A stretch of DNA of 64,000 nt from Chimonanthus salicifolius (GCA_013350335.1 CM023532.1:91019383-91083382), one strand, 5' to 3'; positions 34,896-46,385 are shown, counted from the stretch's first letter. Numbers and translations: made by a program. The notes: generated by a model from the letters alone, not told the origin.

Positions 34896-37800
34896 TGTAA
34901 CGCCCACCCCATTTTCACGTAAATCAGAGTCTACTTTTTTTTTTTAAATAAAAGTGACAACGGACGCGGACGTCACGACGCGAGTTAAGTCCGAACTTCT
35001 AAAGCCCAGCCCTTAACTGGCCAACCCTACGTGTATGCGGAACGAAGTCCACGAGAACGGTTCATGTGTAGGAAGTAAGCTCGCGGAATATAATTATATG
35101 CGGAACATTATAATAGAGACTATCCTACCAGTTTTAGATAGCAAGGAAGTACAGCGCTTAAATTACTAAAATACCCCTATGTTCAAAATTATATCTCAAA
35201 ATGATATCGTCCATAGTACAGTCCAAACCATAGCAAGAAACAGTAATTATTACAATCCGACAAGCTAAGCTACTTAAATTACACTTCCAAAATAAAACTT
35301 AAATAAAACTAAGTAGCCGCTTCCCCAAGCTCCTAAGCTTGGCTCCCGTCGCTTCCACCTTTTCCGCCGTCTCCTGCGTCATCAGCTAGGGTAGAAGTAG
35401 GGCGTTAGACAATGCGCCCAGTAGGACTCCGAGTAGGGCTAGCACATGGATTAGTGATAACAAGCATACCGATAACAATATAATAAAACCATATGATGAA
35501 TATCATGCCATGGGTGCCTATGTCATGTGTCCCACCCATCATCCATATCAACATAAAATGTCATATCCCCCTTGATGGCAAAGCCTCGTCAAGGCGTCCC
35601 CATGTTTGCTTCTCGGTCACCCCGACGGAGCGTGGACTCCGGTTATAGCACCTCAGGCTATCCCCATGTTTGCTTCTCGTTCGCCCCGACGGAGCATGGA
35701 CTCCGGTTTCATCATTTTCCCGCCCATGCCATGCATGCGATGTAAGTGCATTATGCTATGTAGTATATATATAATTCATATCCTTAATATAAAACCCATA
35801 GCATTGAAACATAATCCATAGCCTTAAAAATATCATCCATAGCATTAAAATATAATCCATAACATTTAAAATACCATCCATAGCATTAAACGATAATCCA
35901 TAGCATTTAAAATCCATCTTAAAATAAATCATATAATTACCGAAATAAAACTAGGAAACCATCACATACACATAATCCACGGCTTACAAAAAGGTAGGAA
36001 TCCTACCGAATACCGCTTAGCATCCCTTTACGTTTTCGTTCAATAATCCGGTCGCCGATCGCGTACCGTTTACGACGTCCCGATACCTGATTATACATTT
36101 ACCAAATTAGTCCATATTTTATCCATGATTAAGTCCCTAACTGATCACAACCTTAGATCCATTAATGATCCCTAATTATGTTACAAGGTTATCAAAAATC
36201 AGCCCTTAGCTTAGCCTCATTTCCATTGATTTAAACACATACATGATTCCAAATTTTGCCCATTTAAACATTCTAATTTGTGAACCAAAAACGTAGCAAT
36301 CCTAAGTTTCATTTAATCACTCATAATGTCATCTTAATGCACCCAAGTTCATGTCCAACCTACATGGCCGAACCCAAGGTTCTTCATTGTGGCCCATAAT
36401 TACGGTTTTGCCACTACATTTCCATGACTTAATATCTCCTCCATCCACGTACATTTTTGTCCATAATTCATCCACATACTTAGTCCCATTAATGATTTAA
36501 TGACCATGACATAACATCCCTAAAATCAGCCACTTAATTTAATTAAATTTCCAATTATCTAATCCCATACATAATTCAATTTTTAGCCCATAACATGACC
36601 TACCAATGGGTCATGGGTTCGGCCATACACCATGGCCGAACCCATGATGCCTATTTTCCATTTTTCTTGGGTCCATTTTACCTCATTTGGCCCTACCATA
36701 AACGAATTTAAATCATACATTTAAATTACCCTTTCATAATCATCATGAGATATACTTTGGTCCATTTAATTTAACCATCATTCCATTTCATTTTTCTTGG
36801 TTCCAAAAACACCAAATTCCTCAAAGTTTCCCCATGGAGTTCGGCCATGATACATGGCCGAACCCATGGTCCATAGTTTTTATTTTAAAAACTTCATTTC
36901 CACCCATTTAAACCTTATTTAAAATACTAAATAAAAATCCACTTAATTACCATTAACATTCTCCATTAATTCCCATACTCTTATAACCATTAAATTCATC
37001 ATTCCATCACCATAGGGTTCGGCCATACACCATGGCTGAACCCATGGTTCATGATTCTCCTTCATTCACCATTTTTGGAGGCCATTAAATCATTTACATA
37101 TCCCATGATTTCCTTGTTTAAAACCCCTTTAAAAAAAATCATTAATTTTTACTCAAAATCATCTTGACATCATAGGTTACCCTTCATGGTTCTTAATCCC
37201 AAAAGCCCTATTTAAATTTGTTAATTGCTCACCATGGGGTTCGGCCATACTACATGGCCGAACCCTATGGCCTAAAATTCCTTAAAACACCCATACTTCC
37301 ATATTTAATTAATCTTAATGGTGTCCATAATGTCTATTCATTTTCCTTAATCTATCTCTTCCATTTCATCCATTTCTCATCTCATCATTGAATGAATCTT
37401 AGATCTAAGGCCCATAACATTTGTGGCCACCATCCATTCTAAGAAATGGATTCCATAAACAGATCTTAACCTAAAAAAAATATAAATTCTTGTTTAAGAA
37501 TTTCTTACCCCACCAACGACTCCTCCGGCCTTTCTTTTGATCTCCTTAGCCCTTTCTTTTCTTCTTCTCCTTGTTGCTCGATCACTATGTGCTTGATCAA
37601 GATGGAGTCTCCAAGGTTAGGGTTCGGCTAAGGTGAGGTTAGATTTTGAGAGAGGGAGAGGGGAGGAAGGGATGAAAAATTATCTCAAGCTTGGGTCTTG
37701 GGGTGGTGGTTGGCCAAGCCTAGTTTTTTCCTTCTTTTCTTCTAAGTTTCTTCTTCTTTCTTGGTGTTTTCCTTGGGAGAGAGAGAGAGGACGGTTTTGG

Positions 37801-38919
37801 GAGAGGGAATCAAGAGATGGAGATGAGATGAGACTCTAGACCCATTCCCATCTCATCTTGGTGGCTTGGGTTACACTCCTCCATCATTCCATTTGACCAA
37901 CCAACATGGGTAAGCATGGCTTGTATGTCCTTGGTGGTGGTGGTTGGGATGAAACCACCACCATGCCAACGGTTTTGGGTCTTTAAGGTGGTTGGTTTGG
38001 TCTTCCTATCAAGTCCATTGACTATCCATCATGGAGAGGGGTATGGGCTCTCATGTCTTTGGTGGTGGTGGTTGGGATAAAACCACCACCCTAAGTCCAT
38101 GGTTTCTTTTGTGTTTCCTTGGGTGGTTTCAATGGAATGAAACCACTCTTTGACTTGCCCCTTTGACTTATTCACTTGACTCTAATTTGACCAACCTAAT
38201 TAATTAAATTAGATCCTTACTTAGGTTAATTAATTCCTATTTAATTTAATTCCATTAACTTCTCCTTCTAAGAAATCCACCCATGGTTGACCAAGTCAAC
38301 CATAGTGGACGGCCCCCACCAACACCTACCCTACCCGCCATCTCACTTGATGAGGTGGAGGTGGGCCCCATTCGGCCATGTCATTTAAACCCCATTAATC
38401 TTAACTTAGATGATTTAAAATCATTTAATCAACTTAATCTACTTTAATTCTCCTTAGTCCCCTTAACTTATCCATGGTTGACCAAGTCAACCATGATGGT
38501 CGGCCCCACCTTTTCCTTGGTCCACACTCCACCTCACTTGGTGAGGTGGAGGTGGACCCCACTTGTTATGCTATCTTAACCATCTCATCATTAACTTAGG
38601 TGGTTTAATTCCAATTCAACCCATTCCAATCAATTGGGTCACCATTGGGCCCATGGCCCAATTAAATTATTTTCTATCCTTTACCTTAGAGTTTGACTAA
38701 TTTTGACCCATTGGATCCCAAATGGTTATCGGGCCCACTTTGACCATTATTGACCCCTTAAATGAATTCCATCCAATCCATGGTCCATTGGACCCTACTT
38801 GGGCCTTTGCCCCAAAATTTGATCAATTTAACATCCATAACATCAAAATTCCAATTTTTTTCATTATTAAAATAAATAAATGCCATATATATGTTGATTT
38901 AAAAATTCGGGCTATTACA
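34896..38919 (-). mobile_element. Family B solo LTR (4024 bp)
   Basis: Plus-strand ends TGTAACGCCCACCCC and GGGCTATTACA. Flanks are AAATA (34891-34895) and AAATC (38920-38924); copy 2 reads TAAAATCAAG without the insert, so the left copy has one substitution. It contains H5 near 35025-35070, H4 near 35405, two H2 units (35610-35710), an RY box near 35737, four H1 hairpins, a donor-like GTAAGA on the minus strand at 37503-37508, and a leader with GA-rich tracts near 37640-37850. Confidence 0.9.
36612..37270 (-). repeat. H1 hairpins in minus B LTR (4 copies)
   Basis: Copies near 36612, 36830, 37010 and 37230 with plus-strand loops ACACC, GATAC, ACACC and ACTAC. A decayed half copy is at 36362. 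Confidence 0.88.
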
Positions 38920-39116
38920 AAATCAAGTGACCTCGTCACATGCATCTCAATGCCCAAGTCCTCATAAATTCTTAAATTTGCATACTTTATTAAAAATCAT
39001 TCAAACTTTCATCACAATACAAGGGTTGGTAGGGTTAGAACAAACCCTTCAAAACGTACCCACAACCCTTACAAAATCTTTCCCTTTTCCCCGACATTTC
39101 CTTACCCTTTCTTAGC

Positions 39117-39642
39117 CTAATCTTCCGTAGAAGGCCCTGCATCATCACCAAAATCGAAGAAGTTGTCAAGGCATGTCGTCGACGTGTGCCCCAACACTCC
39201 ACAAGTCAGATAGGGTATTAGTCCTGGTCCCCCAATGTATGGACAATTAGTCCTCTCCTTCCCATGCCCGAGAAGTCCACAAACAGGGCAAATAACGTCA
39301 ATAGGGTGGGGGCAATAAGTATAGTTGGGCCCCTCCTGATTGCATAATTTGCACATATAATCTGTCAACTTATCCGAAGTTGGAGTAGCCGAAGTATACT
39401 CGGGCGAGCCTATCTCCCCTACGGATCTTCTAAGTTTGGGACATCTTCTTCATCCTCTTCGGGTACAAGGGCTGGAGAAACCCCAACATTGTACTCGAGT
39501 GATTCTACTTCCATGTCCTGACTGATTTCAATTTCATTGTTGAAGTTTGGTAAGTTCGAATCGTCGGAAGAAGAAACCAGATCTATTGGATAGCTAGTGT
39601 CCCTCTGTCCCACAACTCTGTATACTCTATGTTGCCTGACAT
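39117..39642 (-). pseudogene. Three-zinc-knuckle ORF, copy 1, frameshifted
   Basis: Homologue of the intact ORF at 60142-60669. The likely ATG is at 39640-39642, just after an acceptor-like GATACAG. A one-base loss soon after breaks the frame. The acidic middle (39419-39613) and the C-terminal part with all three CCHC knuckles (39117-39368) survive in separate frames. Knuckles are CKLCNQEGPNYTYC (His replaced by Pro-Asn), CPVCGLLGHGKERTNC and CLTCGVLGHTSTTC, so the first has lost its His ligand. Role unknown; it occupies the place of gag and may bind element RNA. Confidence 0.8.
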
Positions 39643-39981
39643 ATCTGTATCACAACCACCAAAGTATGTCAATGCCAATATCAGTTCTAATCAAATTAAA
39701 ACCTTTGTTTGGGGAACTTCTCTATGTATCACATAATGTCTCTTGTTTGGGGAAAATTGCCAAATAATCATCTTGTGTTTCTTGTCTTTGGCGAAAAATT
39801 TCCAAATAAGCACTCTTTGATTTTTCTTTGTTTCCGGGGAATATATCATATTTTCCTATGTTGGATAATTCCAATTATTTTGACTGTACTTCCTTTGCTA
39901 TCATCCGTCTGCGTCTAACGAAGTAAATTAATGCACGGAGGCTGGATTAATTTACTACGAAAGATTCAATGTTTCAGGTTC
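39643..39981 (-). other. Leader of copy 1 between PBS and zinc-knuckle ORF
   Basis: Collinear with the leader of the plus-strand gag elements (23319-23590 and 45356-45600), including the ATTTCCCC/GGGGAA text, so both element types share one leader. It ends in an acceptor-like TTGTGATACAG next to the ATG. Confidence 0.6.
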
Positions 39982-39993
39982 GCTCTGATACCA
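39982..39993 (-). other. Primer-binding site, initiator-Met tRNA
   Basis: Plus-strand GCTCTGATACCA, i.e. TGGTATCAGAGC on the minus strand, 2 bp from the LTR end at 39996. Perfect match to plant tRNA-iMet. Confidence 0.95.
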
Positions 39994-39995
39994 AC

Positions 39996-40802
39996 TGTAA
40001 TGCCCCACCTTTTTTCACTCACTTCTTCCCGTAAATCAGAGTCTATTTTTTTATAACAGAGTAGAGTGATAGAGAGCGGGACGTCACGACGCGAGCTAAG
40101 TCCGAACTCCTAAAGTCCGACCCTTAACTGGCCAACCCTATGTGTGCATGGACTAAGTCCACGAAAATGGTTCACACATAACAATATCAACATACGGAAT
40201 AAAAAATCATAACCTGCGGAATTATAATCATATCATGCGGAATCATAATAGAACCAAGTTCTATTCCATTCAGATAGCAAAGTACGTCAAGTCTTTATTC
40301 ACAATTAATTATCCAATAAAACATCCAACTATAGCAAACTCCTCTAAGTTATTACATCTGAATTCTAGATACTCAAAATACAAGCCCATGAGTATCTTAA
40401 ACAAAATATAAATTAAAAGCATCCAAGCTCCTATGCTTGGCTCGTTTTCCGTTCCTCGTTCCCCTTGTTTCCTGTATCATCCACTAGGGTAGAAGTAGGG
40501 CGTTAGAACAATGCGCCCAGTAGGTATTCCAATTAGGGTTAACACATGGGTTAGTATCAAAAATCCAGATATAATATATATCAAAACCAGTTATAATAAA
40601 TCATACCATACTTATAAAGCATCGCATCCAAAACAGTGTATGATAATAGAGATCCAATCATACCGATAAAAACCAGAAATATTGCATGATAATAAAGATC
40701 ATAATCATGCCAATTCAATGCCATGCCATGCTATCATATGCAATGAGTCCCACCCATCACAAAGTCATAGTAACCTTTGATGGAAAGCTCTTCATCAAGG
40801 TA
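39996..40802 (-). repeat. 5' LTR of copy 1, truncated at 40802
   Basis: Starts TGTAATGCCCC on the plus strand and matches 26227-27035 closely. It stops within an H3 unit at CAAGGTATC, where plus-oriented LTR tail sequence begins. Confidence 0.88.
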
Positions 40803-40920
40803 TCGGACTTAGCTCGCATCGTGACGTCCCGTGCTCTATCACTCTACTCTGTTATAAAAAAAAAAAAATAGGCTCTGAATTTACAAGAAGAAGTGAGTGA
40901 AAAAGGACGGGGCGTTACTA
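40803..40920 (+). repeat. Plus-oriented A LTR tail fused head-to-head
   Basis: About 118 bp of an LTR 3' end, from CGGACTTAGCTCG through a poly(A) run to GGGGCGTTACTA. It resembles the end of the LTR at 45230-45341 more than that at 23208-23304. It marks an inverted rearrangement with the truncated minus LTR. Confidence 0.75.
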
Positions 40921-42611
40921 ATATTGTGTTACAATGATAATAATGCTATGATATGATTCATTATTATGCATGTGTAAGATTATTGATGTTGGATTTTGAT
41001 GTTTTAGAACATATATATGATGCTTACATCAATTTGAGATCATATAACTATGTTGGAGTATAATGATTAGATTCATGGCATGTTAATACGATACGTAACA
41101 TGTGGCATGATGGTAGAGAAACTGCATGGTAGGGATGGAGGTGTACGCTGTGATATTTACTGATGACCACGGCGGTGGTAGTGTAAGGCTTCGCTTTTAG
41201 TGAGAAGTACCACATACGTGGTAGGTTTGGTTTGTAAGGCCATGAAAGATCACAAAGACTGTTATTTGGTGGTGGTTGTGTTGTGTAGGCCCCATTTAAT
41301 ATGGGAAGTACCACGCAGTGGTAGGTTGTAAGCCTCGCATCGGCGGGAAGACCACCAAATGCAGTGGCTATTGATGTGGAAGGATGATGAACTAAACATG
41401 TGCATTGAGCATTTTTGCATTGACTAGGGTTTTTCATGCTCAATAGGATCATATTTAACTCAATTTACTTTTAGTTCACCAGTGAACTATTTTTACTTAA
41501 GCACAGTGTCTAGGAAAGTTCTGTCACAAAGACGCACACGTCTAAGGATAACTGGGATTTATGAAGATGTTGTTGTGCTCCCCAACTTACCTGGGAACTT
41601 ACCTAGCGGTGCTTGTGGTTAAACTCTTATTGGAGACTTAATAATTTTTGGGAAGAACATTAGGCATTGCCTAGACTCCTAAGGTTTTGCTTTTAGGTTT
41701 TTTAAAGTTAGGTCATATATTGTGTGGTCTTTGTTTTACCTTGATTTGTCGTTGTGTGTTTGTTAGTTGAGTCCAAATCTGTCTAGTCTAGGAATGTTTA
41801 CTTCTGTTGAGTCTAAGTCAGTCTAGAGTCTGATTGTGTGTCTGTGTTTTTGTCTATTCATTTTTGCAGGACATTGTAGATTAGGGAGCATTGAGGACAA
41901 TGTTCGATTCAACTTTGGCGTATTGGGGGGCTACACTTTTGTGTGTTTTGTTTTCTAGTCCAAAAAAAAAAATTGAGAAAAATTGGTTTTCAGCCCTAAT
42001 ATGTGAATAAAAATTTTATATAATGCTTTTCAATTGAATTTTATGAAATTTATGCTTGGACAATTTTTACACAGCCATATTAATGTTATCCTGAAAAAAA
42101 AAGAATATTCATGAGTCAAGCAATCGTTAGAAGAATATCAGTAGGAGATTTATACGCAGTGAGATTTAGAGCCATTCGATTTTTTTGAGGGCTATAAGTA
42201 ATTCTTGTTTTCTTTGATATGCGCATTATTTCGTTGTGAGATCTCATTATTCTTGATTTTAGTCAAATACTGAGAACGACATCAAAATTGAAGTATTACA
42301 CCAAAAAAATTTCTGAATTTATTTGAAGCATTAGAAAATATCCGTATGAAGCTTAGGAAGTAATATAGACCATTATTTTCGATCGTTTGAGCCTCTGAAG
42401 CCTACCTATTTTTTATCATATTATCCTGTTAGCTCCCACTCTTAAGCCTTTATATGATAGCTTGTTTTGTTGATTAGCCATGTTATCCATATCCAACTCT
42501 TGTTTTGGAGTTTGAGCCAAAATTGAAATATCTATGACCTATTCTAAGGATCCAAAAAAAGTTTGTCACACCCCGCTCCTTCTACCGCCTAAACAGGGTG
42601 TGAGCCAACGC
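40921..42611 (+). other. Unassigned degraded tract, possibly an LTR-element 3' region
   Basis: No credible ORF; the 134-codon minus-strand frame at 41048-41452 has no recognised motif and runs over hairpin repeats. GGGAGCATTGAGGACAATGT near 41877, followed by GGGGGG, resembles text seen near the 3' end of Athila-like gypsy elements. A fresh LTR-like start TGTCACACCCC lies at 42565, with a short inverted match GGGTGTG at 42597. The A LTR at 42612 inserts there. Confidence 0.35.
41150..41370 (+). repeat. Short TACCAC/GTGGTA hairpins
   Basis: ACCACGGCGGTGGT near 41167, TACCACATACGTGGTA near 41207, TACCACGCAGTGGTA near 41309 and a decayed copy near 41351, spaced by GTAAGSCT-type text. The layout is similar to the H2/H3 arrays but the sequence is unrelated. 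Confidence 0.65.
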
Positions 42612-43003
42612 TGTAACATCTCGGATTTTCAGTTAATTATTTTATATGAAATTACCCATTTTAATTGTGAATTTTAGATTGGATTTGTATATGGATAAAG
42701 AATTGGGCCATGACCCAATTAGGACCCAATTGATTGTGGAATTGGTTTATTAAAAATTTAAATGGGTTGAATTATTTTAGTAATGCATTATGTCCAAAGA
42801 ACTAATTAAAAAATTTTATGGCCGTGTATGGGATAAGTTTGGCCGAATTTAGATGTAAAAATCTATGGTTATGTGCATGGGATCTTTTAAAAAGGGTGTG
42901 CATATTTTCTCAAAATAAATAAAAGAAATATCTAAATTAAAAGAAAGGTCCACAACATTGCTATATTTATTTTTAGCATTGGCCAATTGGGAGGTTGCTA
43001 GAT

Positions 43004-43090
43004 AAGCAAGGGAGGTCAGCAATTACTGGATTAAGCAAGGGAGGTCGGCAATTACTAGATTAAGCAAGGGAGGTCGGCAATTACCAATTT
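43004..43090 (+). repeat. 29-bp tandem repeat, three units
   Basis: AAGCAAGGGAGGTCRGCAAT plus TACTRGATT, starting at 43004, 43033 and 43062. It is in U3 upstream of the TATA-like site, the same relative place as the 33-bp repeat at 20485. Confidence 0.9.
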
Positions 43091-43439
43091 AAGACAAAGG
43101 GGTACACGGCATTACTATCTCAAGCATGGGCTGAATGGAAGCTTAGAAAGAGGGAAGCAAAGGAAGGGCAATTTCTATCTTAATGCTTTCTATGTTGATC
43201 AATTGGAATTGCATAAAAGGAGAGACAAAAGGGGGGTGCACGGTTTTTACAATCCCATTGCCGAGTTTTATTTCTTTCTCTCCCTCTCTCAAGTTCTCTC
43301 TCACGCCACAGAGCAAGGAAGAAGAATATTGGAAGAGAAAGATCAAGAAGAAGAAGAAAGAGGCTAAGGAAAGAAGAAAGATTGGAAGAGCAAGAAAAGG
43401 TTGGTATTCTTATTTGATAATTTATTTTGAAATAAAGAA

Positions 43440-44170
43440 CCATAGGGTTCGGCCATGGTGTTTGGCCGAACCCCATGGGGTAGTTTTGGAATGGAGATTA
43501 AAATAGGAAACTATCTAATTTTAGAATTGGTTGCTAAAATTGGAAAGCATCCAATTTTGGAAATATGGTGTCTAAATTTGGAAACTATCCAAGTGTGGAA
43601 GGTATTTGCTAAATTTAGAAAGTTTCCAATTTGGAAGGTGTTTGGTAAAATTAGAAGCTACCTAATTAAGGACTTTCTAAATAAGGATTTTTGGAAACCA
43701 TACGGTTCGGCCATGGGTATGGCCGAACCCCATGGAATTGTTTTGGTATTTTTAGTGTAAATAAATTTATGGTTATTAATTTAGAAAGTGGAGATAAGAT
43801 TGGAAACAAAGGTATCATGGGTTCGGCCATGTGTATGGCCGAACTCCATGAATCAAAAATTGTGGGTTAGGCTTTGTGTTTTGTAAATAAAGTAAAAGAT
43901 ACAATGTATGTTATGGAATGATAGCCATGGATGGCATTCTTAGTAATTATGTGAAAAATATGGAACATTAGGTTCGGCCATGATGTAAGGCCGAACCCCA
44001 TGAATTATTTTATGGACTATGTGTTTTGGATTAAAAGAAGCATGTATGGATGATTTCGAATCTAAGCAAAGAAAAAGGGCTATGGTTATGAACAATGGCA
44101 TTTTCGTAAATAGGTATGAAAAATGGTAAGCCATGGGTTCGGCCATGGTGTATGGTCGAACCCCATGGGG
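43440..44170 (+). repeat. H1 hairpin array (5 copies)
   Basis: Copies near 43440, 43699, 43816, 43967 and 44132. Two have shortened loops (GGGT and GTGT), showing that the stem is better kept than the loop. Confidence 0.88.
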
Positions 44171-45153
44171 TTTTGTTTATGGACTTAGAACCTTGTAATC
44201 AAATGGGACTTGGTGTTGATTTATCATTATATTATAAGGTAACGGGATCTCGCAAGCGGTGTGCGATCGGTGATCGAATCTTGGACGGAAGCGCAAGAAC
44301 TTGTGAACGGTCTTTGGTAGGATTCCACCTTTTTGAAACCATGGATTTTTTTACAATGTTTCTTATCTTATATTTTGATGAAATTATGTTTCAAAGGATT
44401 GGTTTTATATTGATTTTAAATGCTACGTTTAATTGTATAAATAGCATGTGTTGGATATATTTCAAAAGGTGATTTTCAATGCTATGTTTATGCTATAAAA
44501 TAACATGTGTTTCATTGGCATCTCATGCATGGCATGGGGTGAAGGATTTGGTAATCGGAGGGTCTACACTCCGTTTGGGCGTCCGAAAAATCTATGTGGT
44601 GTACCTTGATGTGCTTTTCCATCAGGAAGAAACCGGAGGGTCCACACTCCACCAGGGCGTCCGGAAGGCCTATGTGGTGGGTACATTTATGTACATGTGA
44701 TGGGTGGGACTCATTGCATTAGTCATCATTGCATGGCATAGATTTTACATGGTTTTATATATTATGTTATAATATATGTTTTGTACTAACCATGTGTTAG
44801 CCATAACTGGAATACCTACTGGGCGCGTTGTTCTAACGCCCTACTTCTACCCTAGTTGATGATACATGTAATCAGGGGAACGATGAACATAGGACAAACC
44901 ATGCATAGGAGCTTGGAAGACTTATTTTATCTGTTTTGAATAAAGTTACTCATGAACTTGTATTTGAGTATCTCGATTTCGGAATGTAATAACTTAGCTG
45001 GTTGGATGATTTATTTGATAATTATGATGTTTTAATTATGGACAAGGACTTGACGTACTTTGCTATCTGAATGGAATAGAACTTGATTATGATTCCTCAT
45101 TTTTATGTTATGATTCTGCAGGTTATGATATTTATTCCGCAAGATTGATATTG

Positions 45154-45197
45154 CTATGTGTGAACCATTTTAATGGACTGAGTCCATGCACACATAG
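45154..45197 (+). repeat. H5 double hairpin
   Basis: Outer arms CTATGTGTG (45154-45162) and CACACATAG (45189-45197), inner ATGGA/TCCAT. Two positions differ from 5317-5361 with paired changes on both arms. Confidence 0.75.
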
Positions 45198-45343
45198 GGT
45201 TGGCCTGTTAAGGGTCGGACTTTGGAAGTTCGGACTTAGCTCGCGTCGTGACGTCCCGCGTTCTATCACTCTACTCTGTTCTAAAAAAAATAGGCTCTGA
45301 ATTTACGGGAAGAAGCGAGTGAAAAAGGGCGGGGCGTTACTAT

Positions 45344-45355
45344 TGGTATCAGAGC
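45344..45355 (+). other. Primer-binding site, initiator-Met tRNA
   Basis: TGGTATCAGAGC, perfect, just after the LTR end. Confidence 0.95.
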
Positions 45356-45587
45356 GAACCCGAAACTTGAATCTCTTGGAGTAAATTAATCCGATCTCGT
45401 GCATTAATTTACTTCGTTTGACTCAGACGGATGATAGCAAAGGAAGTACAGTCAAAATAATCGGATTATCAAACATAGCGACATAGGATGTATTTCCCCA
45501 GAAACAAAACAAAATCAAAAGTGCATATTTGGAAATTTTCCCCAACAAGTAGGAATTACAAATTTTGTTTATGAAAACTAAGTCTTG

Positions 45588-45605
45588 ATGTTTTCAATGG
45601 CTTAG
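45588..45605 (+). other. Splice-acceptor-like site before gag ATG
   Basis: TGTTTTCAATGGCTTAG, with AG at 45604-45605, 6 bp before ATG at 45612. Same sequence and spacing as at 23580-23596. Confidence 0.4.
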
Positions 45606-45611
45606 GGAAAA

Positions 45612-46385
45612 ATGGCTCCATGGGGAAGGCCAAAGAAAAATACCTGACAAAACTCAAAAGGGGGTGAAGAGGAGGAACGACGTTCTCATCACGAGGAGGA
45701 ACAACATTCTCGTCATGAGGAGGAACAACATTCTCATCATGAAGAGGAAGAACATCAATCCCACCAAGAGGAAGAACAACAAAACAACGTACACATACCA
45801 GCGGTACCTCCTGAATTGCAGAATCTGGTTCAAGCAGTGGCTACTTCAGTGCTCCAACAACACATGAATGAGAATGGAACCACCAAGGAAAGCAATGACA
45901 GGAGCATGGTCGGAGACTTCCACCAACAGTGCCCTCCTTACTTCAAAGGGAGAGAAGGGGCTGTCGGAGCGGAAAACTGGCAGAAGAAGATTTCACAGAT
46001 TCTGACTCTATTGAATATCACGAGTCATGCTCATAAGATTTTACTGGCCACATCACAGCTGATTGATGATGCTGGTAAATGGTGGGAGGTGATAGGGAAG
46101 TAGAGATCACTTATTCCGGAAAGGGAGAGGACTGCCATGACTTGGGAGCAGTTCTTAGCTACCTTCCTGGAACATTATTTTTATGAGGAGGAGAAGGAAT
46201 GCCAGACCCAGGCTTTTCTATCTTTGGTACAGGGTACCATGACGGTGGCAGAGTACCACCAGGAGTTTCTCAGTTTATCTGTGTATGCATTCTATATGGT
46301 GGATACTGAGTATCGAAGGGCACGGAAGTTTGAGAGGGGCCTTCGGCCAAGCATAAGGGCCAAGGTAACAATATTCAGATGGTAA
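45612..46385 (+). pseudogene. gag: Ty3/gypsy gag, truncated and with two stops
   Basis: One frame from ATG at 45612, MAPWGRPKK first, then TGA at 45645-45647 (probably from CGA). A Glu/His-rich region of 8-residue repeats follows (45666-45770, EEEQHSRH type), then PPELQNLVQAVATSVLQQ and the capsid-like domain with PPYFKGREG, AENWQKKI and KWWEVIGK. TAG at 46101-46103 probably comes from CAG. The frame continues to 46385 with TWEQF, VAEYHQEF and RKFERGLRP. The gag sequence breaks off near 46365-46385 where minus-strand relic DNA begins. Both stops fit C-to-T decay. Confidence 0.88.

Larger units (their letters stand above)
26227..40802 (-). mobile_element. Minus-strand RT-less A-type element, copy 1
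   Basis: 3' LTR 26227-28714, PPT 28721-28730, integrase relic 28804-29460, non-coding internal DNA, three-zinc-knuckle ORF 39117-39642, PBS 39982-39993, truncated 5' LTR 39996-40802. The two LTRs agree closely by eye over their shared 800 bp. Two B solo LTRs (30332-34470 and 34896-38919) are nested inside. Without them the internal region is about 3.1 kb, too short for gag-pol, and no RT or RNase H is present. It shares breakpoints with the copy at 55798-64000. Confidence 0.9.
42612..45341 (+). mobile_element. Family A 5' LTR (about 2.73 kb)
   Basis: Starts TGTAACATCTCGG (left flank AACGC) and ends GGGGCGTTACT, where other copies have ACA, two bases before the PBS. TATA-like GCATAAAAGG near 43209. 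The conserved donor segment near 43400 is partly deleted, leaving GTTGGT. It contains a 29-bp tandem repeat, five H1 hairpins (43440-44170), an RY box near 44523, two H2 units (44554-44670), H4 near 44819 and H5 at 45154-45197. Confidence 0.92.

Noticed and set aside
41048..41452. 134-codon minus-strand ORF
   Set aside because: It overlies the TACCAC/GTGGTA hairpins, has no motif and lies in degraded transposon DNA.
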